A DNA stretch of 64,000 nucleotides from Davidsoniella eucalypti (taxonomy: Eukaryota; Ascomycota; Sordariomycetes; Microascales; Ceratocystidaceae): assembly GCA_004009845.1 (NCBI GenBank), contig RMBW01000100.1, positions 1-64,000 of the forward strand. Direction: 5' to 3'. Of this stretch, positions 47,213 to 59,827 are shown one piece after another. The notes beneath the pieces are model-generated. The model saw nothing but the letters and a program-made list of their open reading frames with translations. It was not told the DNA's origin and ran no database searches. How positions within the stretch are numbered: the stretch's first letter is position 1; each line of letters begins with the position of its first letter. Made by a program: the position numbers and the translations under genes.

Positions 47213-50200
47213 TTACTCTGCCGCCGCCCGTGCCAAAGCCTCGTGAAGATGCGGCGGGAAGCGATATTTAAGCTGACTTGTGTACGTAGTCAAATCCAAG
47301 GTCATCGCGCGCAACTGCTCAACAACCATGTGGCGCGTTCCCTCGTTACCGCTGAATTCACCGTGCAACAACATGTCACGCTGGCGAGTGCAGCATACGA
47401 CAGCCCACGCGATCAGGCCGGGAATGTTGGCTGCTACAGTCTGGTGTAGTGCCGTGAACTTGGTTGCAAAGTGACGGATCTTGGACGGGTCGCCGCGGGC
47501 ATCGAGAGGAAGAAGATCGAGACCACGGATAAGCTGTTTAAGGATTATATTGTTAATAAGTATTCAGATGACAATCAATAAGGTTAGTTGGAAAGAAAAG
47601 AAAAAACTTACATCAAGAGACTGCGCCCATTGGCCATGTTCGACCAACGATTTGATTTCGCTCATCTCAAGCAAGAGCTGGCATGCTGACAGGTTGGTCT
47701 CCTGGATATGGCGGTGGAACATGGCATCACGCTCATACATGCTCATCATGGCACGTGCAAGCTCGATCGGATCATCGATGGACGCCAAGCTCAGACTGCT
47801 TCCAGAAGCCGCAGCGGCCGCAGTGTTTCCGTCAAGACGTTGCTTGACAGGTGCTAACAAAGCCGGATTCTCGCCGATATCGAGAGCCACGGCTTCGGAT
47901 AGTGCACGCGCCACAATAGCAACTACGGTGTCATATTCGCCGGCAAGATGGTACAGAAGCACAGAGTCGGTAACGCGACCCGCCTCGTCAGCATAAGCTG
48001 CCGCCTGTAGCGTGACAGCTGTGATGAAGTCGTCCTCGTCGGTCAGTCCAATCAACGGACCGCGCACCTCGATCATGCCTTGTAAGCGGCGGCCGTCGGC
48101 GTGGATATCACCAATCAGCGATGAGAACTCGCGAGTTTCCAGAACAAGCTCCCGCAGCGCTTCGTGGCACAGACTCGAGTGGCGCCGGCCAGCCTCGCCA
48201 GGCAAATCTCCGTTCAGGCCCAACAGTGTCAGGTAGTCAACAGCAGCCTCGATATCAGCAGCCCGGAAGTCACGAGTGTAGTATCCAACCATGCGGCCAA
48301 AGTTGATCAAGGCCTGGCCGCGTGTGTTCGTGCTGCGCAGCTCATTATCGGCTGTTAGGGGGTCACTGGGCCGCAGCAGACCGTAGAACGACAGAGCAAT
48401 GGCGAAGTGCACGGCGTCAACATAAGCAAACGAGTATAGGTAGGCAATGGCGTCCTCGTATAGGCCGCAAAGTACCTGTAGGTAGAAGAACATGCCGAAG
48501 CTACCGTTGCTGCTCGTATCGTCAGCCGGCGACTTGGGGAAGTGCTTGGAGCCAATATCGCGGATACTCGCCTGTACTTCGGCCAGACCAAAGGTCTCTG
48601 ACGCCAACTCGGTCGATCTCTCGGCTTCGCGGGCCAGGTTGAACTGCAGCCAAACCCAGTCGTTCACATCTGTGTTCAGGCCATCCAGACTACGGTTACC
48701 CAGTTCACAGCGGCCAATGATCTTGTAGCAAGCCATGCGGAAAGGGTCGATCGAGTTCTCCGGTGCGTTGCGTGCACGCTGAGTATACTCGCTGACACAG
48801 CGTTCTTGTAGCTGTCGCTTTAGACGTCTATCTTCACTTGCCGCATAGCCGTTGAGGTAGGTTGAGAACATGCGGTCGATGCCGCGGAAATGACCGAGGT
48901 TGTCATTGACGTACTTGGCCGCCTCGATGACGTGGCCGGTACGGAGAAGATAAAAGACAACAGCCCAGACAAACTCACCACCGACCTGCTGCAGTTCTAT
49001 GTTATCCGGAACCAGATCCTTCCGAGAATTACGCAGTCGGATGTAGGCCCGGACCTTGCTGACGATATCAGGCCGGCCGCCCAGGTGTGCTTCGTGTGGG
49101 TGTTTCGCTATGAGACTCTCGATCTCACGCAGGAACTGCCGCTCCAGGAACTTGTTAGCTCCCGATAGAATCTGCTTACGCATTCTAATGGCATCGACCG
49201 AGTTGCTGTTCTCATCCAGGTACATTCTAACAAACTGGCGTTCAGAGGCAGTTGCGCCGTTCAGTGGGGACTCAGCCTCGGGGTCCTCACCAACAACATC
49301 AACTAGGGCTCGGTATGCTTCGGCTACATGCTGCGCATGAGGCTCTACTGACTTTGTTTGAAGAGTACCCAGCTGGGACAAGATGGGGAATGGCTGCTGA
49401 GATAAGCGGCAACGGTTAAGCATGTTTATTTGCTTTGCCAGACGTGCCTGTCTTTCACGCAGAGAACGCACGTCGCCAACATAGCCACCACCCAGAGAAG
49501 CCGAAGTAGCCTCCTTGGACCGGTCGATATCGGAAAACTCGGTTCTATGCGAGCCGATACGCGACGGCGTGCCAATCACAGACCGGCCAAGTGACGGTCC
49601 ACCAAGCACAGAAGCACGGTTCCCAGCGGTAGCACGACCAGTCCGAGGGGGAGCAACACCGGCCTTGCTACGGCGAGATCGACCGAAGCGGCCCTCCTTG
49701 GTCGAGGCGTCGTCGTCGATGCCGTCTTCACGCAAGCGGATACCAAAGTGCTCGTAGATCTTCTTGCGTTGTGCGGTCCACTCTAGTGCCATGTTGTCCT
49801 CCAGGAACTCATCAAAGGCACGTGCCGAGCGGTCGAGGCCGTCACGGATCATGCCAAGGGTAGTCTTGCTCTGGAGGTTAGACAGGTATGCCTCAACATC
49901 GATATCGCTGATGTTGGTGGGCACACCGGTCGTAGTAGTACGAGACGCGGCAGCAGGTCCCAGAGCGCCAAGGTCCTTGTCGGCAGCGTTAGGGTCAACT
50001 CCCGAAGCATTGAGCAAGTAGATAGCACGGCCGTCGATAGCAGTCTGAGCATCACCAGGGCCCAGCTTCTTGAGACGCTGACGAATGTCACCAAGACCAA
50101 GCTGTAGAGACGGAAGATTGTCGACAGTGGTATTCTCGGTGCCTGGAGGCTGCTGTTTGCGAGTAGAGGCCAGCAGACTGTCGAAATAGGCTCCAGCCGA

Positions 50201-50950
50201 CTTATTCTCGGTCGACTGCGTGACAGTTTTTGACAGAGGGGCAGTACTAGCAGCCAAAGTGGACAAGCCAAGGCTGGTGTTAGTGTTGGTATTTTGACCG
50301 CCAGCGCCAAGAGTGAGTCCAAGGCTTGTGTTGCCAGCAGCAGCAGCGGCAGTGGCTGGAGTCATAGTACTACCGAACAAGGAGGATCTGCCCAGCATGC
50401 TCGTCATCGGAGCAGCAGTTGGAGCAGCAGTGGTTCCACCACCGAGACCGCCAAACAGGGACGGCCGATACGCAGCAGTAGCGGCGGGAGCAGATGGAGT
50501 AGAGCCGAAGAGGCCACCGCTGGCAGGTGTCGTAGATGTAGCCGCAGCCGGAGTGGTACCACCACCGAACAGAGATGTGGTATTGCCGGGGGTCATTGAG
50601 GAGGCGCCTATCGTGCTGCCAAACAGCGAGGTAGACGGCGCCGCAGTTGAGGTAGGAGTAGCAGTGGCCATAGTGGTAGCAGCAGTGCCAGACGAGGCAG
50701 GCGTGACTGTGGCCGTCGAAGCTCCAAGCAGACTAGGCCTCGTTGTGGCATTCGAAGCAAAGAAGTTGGACGGCGGCGGGGCTGCCGGGGTCGTCGTCGA
50801 GGCTAGAGAGCTGCCAAACAGGCTGTTACCAGGCGGAGCACCACCGGGCGTCGCTGTTGAGTTGCCGAACATGCTGTTGCCCGGCGGAGCACCAGTGCTC
50901 GATGCCACGCTCGAGTTGAACAAGCTGCCAAAGTTGGGCCGGCCTGCCAT
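47213..50950 (-). CDS. NIC96: nucleoporin Nic96/Nup93 with FG-rich N-terminus
   Basis: Linker nucleoporin of the inner ring that anchors the Nsp1 channel complex. Exons 50950-47612 and 47533-47213 on the minus strand give 1219 aa. Residues 1 to about 250 are Thr/Ala/Gly-rich with repeated FG units (SLFG, MFG, GLFGST), followed by a helical segment (ENKSAGAYFDSLLASTRKQQ, then SLQLGLGDIRQRLKKLG) that resembles the Nsp1-binding region. From about residue 500 the helical Nic96 domain runs to the end, with VYLLRTGH-like VVFYLLRTGHVIEAAKYV, DWVWLQFNLARE, FFYLQVLCGLYEDAIAYLYS and HFAIALSFYGLLR. The second exon supplies the conserved C-terminus starting LIRGLDLLPLD. Yeast Nic96 is about 839 aa; the longer front is common in filamentous fungi. 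Confidence 0.93.
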
Positions 50951-51672
50951 GGTCGATGTGTAGAAGTGTGGAAGGGCGATACGCGTGTTCTATGTATAAA
51001 TTCAAGACTTTCGGAATCGAAGACCGTCCGTATCTAGTAATCGTCGTTGGTTGGCGTCGTTGTCGTCGTTCCGGCGAGGCTGAGATCACGAGGCTGCACT
51101 CCAGAAGAAGCTATTGCAAGCTGAGATATTGAGCCCTGTGTTTTTCTTATTGTTGATATTGAAGGTGATCTTCACGAACGAAGATTTCTTCCAGGCCAAT
51201 CAATCTAGGCTAGATTCGATTTTTAATGGGCTCGATAAAGCTTCGCGTCTTCGAGCTTTCTTGGCCTTGCAAGAAAGAAAAAAAAAAAAGGAATCAAATT
51301 CCTTGAAAATCGAGTGAGGCTTAATTAAAGCTGAGATCGAAAAAAATTAATATAAAAAAGCACTACTTAGCACAGGGAAAACAATCGACAGTTGCAGCTT
51401 GCGCGCCTAGGGTCAAGTTGCCAGGGCACCTAGAATAGGGTTTGGCTTCCTTTTGTTGACGTACGCGCCTAATTTCTAGAACTAACATCTTTGGAAAGCA
51501 AATAACACCGCTAAAATACTTAAGACAGCACTTTTTCGACTGCCAAAAATGAACAAGCACTCGTTGGATGTATCTTCATTAATCCAATTTTCTTTATAGC
51601 ACGAAATTCATCATATGGACTAAATCTACGATATCTGTAGTTCTTACTTACACTACAAAAATGCTAAGTGAC
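50951..51672. other. intergenic NIC96 / FGGY kinase
   Basis: NIC96 promoter and 3' flank of the kinase gene. AT-rich, no gene seen; the 65-codon ORF at 51363-51560 shows nothing recognisable. Confidence 0.5.
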
Positions 51673-53635
51673 TTACTGGCCATACTCAGCCAACCAAATA
51701 TCAACGGCAGCATCAATCTGCTTGCGGTAAGATTGCTGTTTGGCAGCCAGATCTAAGAATACCGCATACTTGGCGTCCAACAGTAGTTTCTGGCCTTGAT
51801 CGTCATCTGGCTTGACAGTTCTCGCCGGTCTACTCATTCTCTTCATGATATCCCACAGAGGCTCCGTCTCGCCCTTCTCGTTGGCGCTTGCTGCCTTAGC
51901 GCCTAGCATGGCAGCTCCATGGACCACAGCCGCATGCACATACTCAGGAATCACCACTGGGACGCTACATACAGTGGCCATGAGCGACATCAAAACCGGA
52001 TTTTGACACTGGCTTCCAGACATGAAGATGCTAGCAATGACGTGGCCAGACTTGTTCATGGCAGTGATGATCTGCCGGGTCTGCATGGCAATGAATTCCA
52101 TAGTGGCGTAATACTGTAAAGCCAGGTTATCAATGCTGATGTCGCTGCTGATTCCCACCATGGCGCCACGCATCGATGGGTCGGCGATAGGAGACCGGTT
52201 GCCCCAGAGATCACCGTAGAAGAAGATGTGACGAGCCAAGTACGATATGGATGGAGCACCTTCTTTGTCCTCCGTGCGGTCTAACCAGTTGTTAAGGAAG
52301 TCGTAGATGTTAACGCCATCTGCTGCCTTCAAGGCGTCCTGGTACGCAGGGTGAGTTTCAACCATGTGCTTAAGCAGTTCTCCCGTGGCGGACTGGCCAC
52401 CTTCAGCCATCCAGTAGCCAGGGACAAGAACGTCTCTGTATGGCCCCCAGACGCCGTCGACAAATACAGCTTCTTTTGACATAGCTAGATGGCATGTTGA
52501 AGTACCAGCAACAGCAGCAAGGCGGGTGAAGGCAGTGGTGATGCCGTCATTTCCAGCAGCCTCTTCTTCGATCTTGGTAATCGGTGTCTCTAGCGGTGCT
52601 CCAACAGTTCCAATCCAGCCAGCATATGCGTCAATGACGCCGCTACCAACAGCAATGCCTGCAGGAAGGCCAAGTTCCTTACCGGCCTTCTCGCTCAGTC
52701 GGCCTACAAGCTCACCCGCGCTCATAAAAGTACCATTCTGCGGATACAAATTAGCCTGTGTTCTTTCCATGTGTTGTTTTCTGTATTTCTGTGAGCATGT
52801 TTTACCTTTCCATGGACACCACCAATGCGCAGGTAATCGTCATGTACCAATTCTTCCAAGCCAATGGTTCTGTAGAACTCATCTTGCCAGCCCTTGACAC
52901 TGCCATCAATTCCAACCGGGACATAGCCCTGTTTGCATACCGCGCTGCAGAAGCTTCTGGTTTCTAAGCCTGTAGCCATGTGAGTCAGAGCATCGGCAAG
53001 ATCGTAAAACTTGCTACGTGAAAAGAGCTCTTTAGGCATATGCTTCTTTAGCCACAAAACCTTGGGGATCTCCATCTCCACGCTCATGCGACCGCCAACA
53101 TACTGTAGTAGTTTATGACCTGTCTCGTTGATCAACTTCGTCTCCAGCTCGGGACGGTGGTCAAGCCAAAGGATGACATTGCGGTCGTTGCCATCATTTT
53201 TGAAATCCGGGCCTGTTACGGGAACTGGCTTGTCGGAATCATGCGTGAAAACAGCTAGTGAGCATGTAGCATCAATGCCGATACCCTTGACACTGGAAGG
53301 GTCGACCTCGGACTGTTGAAGTATACGCTTCACACAAGAGCAGATAGCAGCCCAGATATCAGTCGTAGATTGCTCATAATAGCCGGCCTGTGGTTGCCAT
53401 TTTTTGATATCATGAGATGCAAGCGCAATTATGATACCATCATCGTCCATTAAGCAGGCACGAGCACTGCCGGTGCCGACATCAATGCCGATATAATTGT
53501 TCTATAGCAATAGATTATGTGTGGTTAGTATGTAATCTCTCAATGCTCCGTCTCATAGAGCTCCTGATAGTAGCAACATATGACAAGACTATGTTATTGG
53601 TTCCAAGTAAAGCTCACCTGCGTACTATACGGCAT
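51673..53635 (-). CDS. FGGY-family carbohydrate kinase (yeast YDR109C / human FGGY type)
   Basis: Two-lobed actin-fold sugar kinase; the FGGY/YDR109C class phosphorylates ketopentoses such as D-ribulose in characterised members. Exons 53635-53618, 53501-52806, 52755-51673 give 598 aa. Exon 1 encodes only MPYSTQ and intron 2 is just 50 bp. Motifs: phosphate-1 loop YIGIDVGTGSARACL, GIGIDATCSLAVF, NVILWLDHR, FYDLADALTHMATG, and in the second lobe VGSGVIDAYAGWIGTVG, AAVAGTSTCHLAMS and IASIFMSGSQCQNPVLMSLMATVCSVPV. The C-terminus aligns with the family end (YAVFLDLAAKQQSYRKQID). The stop TAA lies in a GTAAGT string that resembles a donor; I read it as a stop because the family ends here. Exact sugar is inferred from the class. 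Confidence 0.92.
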
Positions 53636-54645
53636 TGTTAGCAATCAACCATTTTTATATATACGATCATAATTATGGGAGTTAACCAGGAAGTAGATAA
53701 CTTACCTCATATTGATTTTCTATGAGTCTCTAGATGGTGAGAAAATATCGTGATAAAAACAAAGAAAATGTACTCTTTCAAATGCAATTAATCGGATGGC
53801 ACAATCAAATGATAAGAGGTAGAAGGGAAAGGAAATTGAACAGCTGGACGTTGTAAAATTTATGGTTGATGGATGGTAAGTTTTTAAACATTATGGGAGG
53901 AACAAATGCTAGCAGCGGTGACTACTCAGTACGATCTCACTCTCACTTAGTTTCCCCTAGCAAAAGGAATTCAACGAACTATCTGGGGAAGTTCCCTCAA
54001 TAGACTCTATGCGAATTCTTTCCAAATAAACCCTAGCAGAAAGAATAGACTGTTAGATCTTTGCAAATGAGACTATCAATATTACCCCTCAATCCAGACG
54101 ATCTCAACAGCCAAATGGTCCTTTCAGGCCTAGATCTCACCCTTCAATCCGCCAAATTGCCCGCGGGTTATACCAAAAAGAGCATCTCCGGCAAAGTCCT
54201 TCTCCTGCTATAAAACTCATTATAACGGTAAGCAGCCTTTCGTCATTCCCGGCACGTTCTCATCCTCTTTATGTGTTTCTGGTGCTTTGTATTCATTTAT
54301 TTATGGGCCGTACACTATGCTAAGTTAATTGCAACGGTCATATACATATGTAGTATAGCCCTATCATTAACCCTTATGGTACAATGTACATATATCGTGG
54401 TTACAAGTTTTAGGTCCTTATTTTCTCAACATAAAACAAAACAATAACCCAAGTCTAACGTGAATCAACAAACAAAGAACGACGAGCGAGGAAAAGAAAA
54501 ACAAAATGAAGTAGAGTATCATAATAAAGAAGACACAGGGAAAACACCCAAACACCAAAGAAAGACAAAAATAAAGAACACCGAAAATCACAACACCAAG
54601 CTCTGCCTGCTGTTGCCTAGGATGTCGTAAGGCGTTGTTGGCATC
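53636..54645. other. intergenic upstream of the FGGY kinase
   Basis: AT-rich; carries the kinase promoter and the 3' flank of the unknown gene. Nothing coding seen. Confidence 0.5.
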
Positions 54646-57280
54646 TTATATGTCTTCGTCACTCTCATATAGATGAGAATCGATGAGGATACATATCGTT
54701 ACAGCCGCGGCATAGGCTTCTCTTACAGCACAAGATATGCTGTGAGCAAGGGAAGAAGGAAAATGTTAGTATAAATGTAAAAGCCATATGTCGGAGGTTA
54801 TGGGTAGTTAGTTAGTTCACTTACCAAGTATGTGCAATATCTGCGACCACCGCGCTTAGTCCCCAATGCGCGCACCAAGCACGCGCCAATACTTCGTTGT
54901 CTTTAACTCCAAAGGCCTCTATCAGAAGTACCTTCATATCATCGCCATCGTCGTTGACTACAGATGCAGTGCGGTATTGCTGCGAGCCGCGATACACCCC
55001 GCCCCAGTTCTGGATTCGCACAATCTTGTCAACGGCGACTCTTTCAAACGAGTAGTCTAGCCACAGCGGATGCGGACCGTCAGAACACTTCCATGCTGCT
55101 ATGAATGAAACATCAAATTGTAACCGTAGTGGCCATGACGTGCCATCGATAGCAAAGATGACTAAAGCGTGATACCATTGCGGTGCTCTGTCTCCTGCTG
55201 TGCTGCCATTGGCAGAAAGGACTTCTTTCTCCCTTGGCTCTGACATCTGTCCAATACTGGCACTGCTCTTTTTCTCACGATCCGCCTGGCGCTCCAGAGT
55301 GATCAACTCGATACGAACCGTGTCGATCATGTATGTCTGGTTGTTAGGCAGTGGTAGTGTGTACTCGTCTACTGCATATTCGTCTGTCTCGGGGCCTAGT
55401 GGGCTCGAATTTTGGCGCATGTCCTCGACATGACGGGGTCGGATACGCTTTTTGGGTCGGTTAACGAATAACCGAGCTACCTCTGTGCGCTTCAAGTCAT
55501 TTGTCGGTCTGGCAGGTCCGACCCAGCCGCCAATGGTGTTACAGGTCGGCGCAAGCACCTTGCCAACGATGCTGGTAACCGACCAGTATGTATAACTGTT
55601 CCGGTACTGGAAGCCGCAATCTGGATAATCCAAAAGAAGGTGCTCTAATCTCTCACTGGCCGGATCAGGATCGATATCTGTTAAGGTATTCATGATAATG
55701 AATGGAAATGATCCCTGAGTGATGTTAGTATTTTATATATACCGATCGGTGACATATTGATGCATGGAAATCGATTAACTTACACCTGGTAATATAAGGC
55801 CACCAAAAAATGCCATCGAGTCCTCACTCAAGTCTTGTAGTTCGTTTTGTTGGTCGAGCTCTTTCATCTCCTCCAATGTTTCTCGAAGATTTGGCCACTT
55901 GAGTTCACGGGCAAACCGACGTATGCATCTCATCTGAGCCTTCTTGTTCAGATAGCGTAGTTTCACTACTTTAGTTAGTATGTAGATCGTATAGCGCTGG
56001 GCCTGGGCTCATATAAGGTAGCTTACAGTCTTTTGGCTCAATGCCATATTCGTCTATACGAATACCATCTTTCCACCTTCTCGCGAGTGCCAGACTCCAT
56101 TGGACTGAGGGTGGTATCTCTGTAATCATTCGTTTCCTAGACTCGGCAGGAAAGTGACGGTGGGTGAGACGGAACAAGAGCTCAATGGTTAGCAACAGCT
56201 GGAAGTAGAACTTCTTGAAATCTTCCTCTTTGTCAAGAGCAGAGCTAGAGATGAACTGTGTTACCAACTGGTTGGTGCGTTGCGAGAAGTCGATCCATTC
56301 TGGGCGTGCCAGCACGCCAATCAGGTCTTCTACCTGGAGCTCCATAGGGCGCGGATTGCCGTGTCGTGACTTGAGATCAGGATGACGGATGAAGCGTTTG
56401 TACATAACCTCAGCGTCGTCGACATCGAACATGGCTTTGTCTTGAATTTCCTGAATTCGTTTCAAAATATCATGTAAGTCGACATCCCGTAATGCGATGG
56501 TTGTCTTTCGGTGTTGGATACCGCCAGGTATAACACTGGCAGTCCATGCCCATTGATTCAGTGTGACAGTGCCAGGAAGATATCCATGATAGAAGGTGTA
56601 GCTTGGCTGTTCAACGGTCTCCCATGGCGACCAGCGGTTATCGGGATCTACGCCTTGAAGAACCATCGTCTGCATCTCGGCCATTATCTCCTTGTTATTT
56701 GCTCTTCCACTCAAACTGTTATTTTTGCATGATGAGGCAGAATAACAACGGAAATGGACATCTGAGTGTGGAACTGCCTTTTTAAAACCACGATGTGAGG
56801 ATGCGCCCCGTGCAATATATGACCTGGCACGTTGCTCACTGAGAAGCTCGTCAGAGCCAAGCCCAGGTGGAGGCCAATGAGATAAACGACTTGAAGATTC
56901 GCGCAAGCCCGGGTCTCTGTCCTTGCCCTTGGCCCTGCTACTGCGGGACTGTGATGGGTTAAAGGATTCTGGATGGTACGAACGGCGACGAGGGCCATCT
57001 TGAGTAGTGTCTGGACGAACAGCGGTAGATGGCCGACGGTTTAAACCGACGTCGCTTGAGCTAGCTCTCCGGTGCTCCCTAGACTGATAGTTGGGCGTTA
57101 GTTAGAGTAATTCATGCGTTAAAGCTATGAGATGAAATATAGTGATTTCTCTTTCCATCCACCAAACGCAAGCTGGGCCATGATTTAACTCACCGATTTT
57201 TTGGCGCCACGCGATAAACTAACACTGCGTAGCAGACTACCCCAAATCGTCCGGCTCCGGCGATCTTCGCGATCTACCAT
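54646..57280 (-). CDS. five-exon protein of unknown function, 769 aa
   Basis: Exons on the minus strand: 57280-57194, 57083-56027, 55965-55784, 55714-54825, 54739-54646; every junction is GT-AG and keeps frame, which supports one gene. It starts MVDREDRRSRTIWG. The first 110 or so residues are Arg/Ser-rich and look disordered. Then a mixed alpha/beta part includes WSPWETVEQPSYTFYHGYLPG, NQWAWTASVIPGGIQHRKTTIAL, a helical part with DFKKFYFQLLLTIELLFRLTHRHF, and LKLRYLNKKAQMRCIRRFARELKW. The third part has LLLDYPDCGFQYRNSYTYWSVTS, CNTIGGWVGPARPTNDL, DTVRIELITLERQ and PLRLQFDVSFIAAWKCSDGPHP. It ends in an acidic YESDEDI. No signal peptide or clear membrane span. I do not recognise the family and give no function. 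Confidence 0.8.
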
Positions 57281-59827
57281 GATGAAGTTTTGATTATATG
57301 TCACCACTTCGTTTGCGTTTTGTTCTCTCCGTATTCTTTCTTCTCTTTTTTCCTCTCTTCGTATTCCGTCTTCTTCCTGACTCGGTTTCCCTAAGAACGC
57401 GGCAGTTGGTGAATTGGAAAATCAATCGATAAAAATAAGCAAGCGGAATGCCGACAAACAATAAGAAAGGCGAGTAAGGCGCAAGGAAGACAGACACTCA
57501 AGGTCAAGGTCTAGGCTAAGCTAAGACGCGCAGAAAAGCACTTAACGCGCAGACTATAGTTGGATGTGTTCCAAAGGCGAGATCAATACCCTGGTTCAAT
57601 GTGTTCCTAGCTCCTCCTCCTGTGAGAGCTTGCTCGTTGAAGCTTGTTTTGTGGTCGGTGGGCTGGGCTGGCTGGCTGGGCCGGGCTGAGAATTGCTAGT
57701 TTTTTGGTGTTGGTCAGTGCGTACAGAGAACTACTAGCCAACTTGGTAGACGTTACTGCAACACTACAAGTTCTCGAAGAATATGGCACACCGCACGCTG
57801 CTTTCTTTGCTTTTGGATCTCTAGTGCGTTGGGCGCGCAATAGACAGAACAATGATGGAAAGCCAGTTGAGCCGCAAATTCGCCTTGTATTTTTTCTTGG
57901 ACTAATGGCTTGACGAACTAGACAAAAAAACTCCGGGACGAAAATCAAGTGTGAAAATAGTAGTAGAAGACGGAGATAACTCGAGAATGAAAACAAGTAA
58001 GGGAATGATAAGCAGATACAAAACTTGAGCTGACCAGCACAATCGTTGATTGCCAGTTAAAAAAGATCCGGCAGCAAGGACTTATTCTTCCCAGCCTCCT
58101 GGTTAAAACAGGGACGGCCTTCAAATCCGGCGGCCTTTTGGGATAAAAAGCTGAAACTTGAGTGAATGACGAACGAGCGATGGAGGTAAAAGCGAAATAT
58201 GAAAAATTAAGAGAAAAAAGAAAAAAACCCCGGAGAGGTTAAAATGACGAGGCGCAAGGAAACCTATAGGCAGATTTAAGTTTCGCTCCAAAGAATAGAA
58301 ACTGTAGAACTTGTGCCACTCAAAGTGACGATGTCATTTAGTAAAAAAAAAATGGACGACGATGAATAAAGAAAAGAGGGCAAGAGATCCGGGAAAAAAA
58401 GGGAAGAAGATTTTTTTGGGCAGATGGAGAAGATGGCAACTGCGCATAACTTCTCGTGATTCTCATTCGTTTGTACAATGTCGTGTTCCTGCTGCTCGGG
58501 GAAGCTACTGGAAGATCGCAAGTGTCAGAAACGGTAGTTACGATGTCGTGTTTTGTTTGTGAAAACGACGTAAATTTAAAAATATCTGTCAACTTTTTTG
58601 GGGTGATTCGTCCCGTTTATCAGGTTAACGAGGGTTCAATTTTCACCTTTGTTTGTCAGAGAAGCAATATATACATACCGTTGCAGTAATTATAGTTGGA
58701 CATCATCGCTAGCTGCATGATATCAACACACATTCACGTTACATGCCACTAACATTTCGAGCATCTTGCAGTTGAAATCCCAGTCATGACGTTGTCCACC
58801 GGGTCCTATAGCCCGCAAATATTGAATGGTTGAATACGTTAAGAGACCCATTCTCTCTATGCAATTATATACGGCTACTCATGTGTCACATTTCTACTTG
58901 CTTATGTTGCCAAAGCCGAAGGAGCCTGCTGCTGCCACCGCTACTGTATGAGGTTTCATTTATCGACGTCCGATCTCACGGGAAAAAAGGTGGCTGTGGC
59001 AACTGAAGGATAAATATAACATCATGATCAAGGCCTATGCCCACCATTTCAGCTGACTAGCCCGAGCTTCAGATAGCTCAATCCCCAACTATCCTCCCAT
59101 GAAAAAGCCTTAGTCATAGGCGGAATGGAGACATGTGAGTGGACACGGCATGCACAGGCAGCCCATTCCGTTATATTTTCTATCTTCAACGAGGCTCACT
59201 AGAGAAGATGGTCTCTAGGTAAGACAGGAATCTGTATTGATGATGCTCTTCATAGCACTATTCATGATGTCCCTAATACTACCTGCTGAAGACTACAGCT
59301 TCCGTGGATGAAACTATCCCTCCGTATGCATCGAAGGACTCAATACTGCTAGCCATATATCAGCCCTATTATAGCCTTTCTCTAGGGGGCATTCCAAGTC
59401 TCCATTCAGTAATACAGCCTAAGGCCTTGAAGAGGCCGCCTTCCAATATGGAGTCTTGTTAGCGAGGGAAAAAGTTGTTGTTGTCAGACATGATTAGTTA
59501 GCATTCTTACTTTTCACATTTACATACTTCTACATTGGCTTTAGTAGTAAGAAAATCAAATGATATAATGATGGTTTTTAGGAAACATAAGAAAAAAAGA
59601 CGCCATGAGACTACATGTGAACCAAAAAAAAACCCCGAGAAAAGCAAGCACAACGACAGATACGTATAAGATGAAAAAAACCAACCACTAGGAATAGAGA
59701 ACGACAAATGACAAGACCTCTATGTCAAGGGTCTCTATGCCATAGTACTACTACGCAAGGACACATTTAATTATACCACCCACTCCATCTTATCGGCAAG
59801 CAGCGACTATGGAGCAGAGTGTCCCCA
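57281..59827. other. intergenic unknown gene / VTC, 2.5 kb
   Basis: Promoter of the unknown gene on the left, 3' flank of VTC on the right. A7C4 at 58221-58231 and A9C4 at 59624-59636. ORFs here have no recognisable content. Confidence 0.5.

Noticed and set aside
51673..51690. GTAAGT at the FGGY kinase stop, read as a donor
   Set aside because: The family ends at this point, and no downstream exon with conserved sequence was seen.
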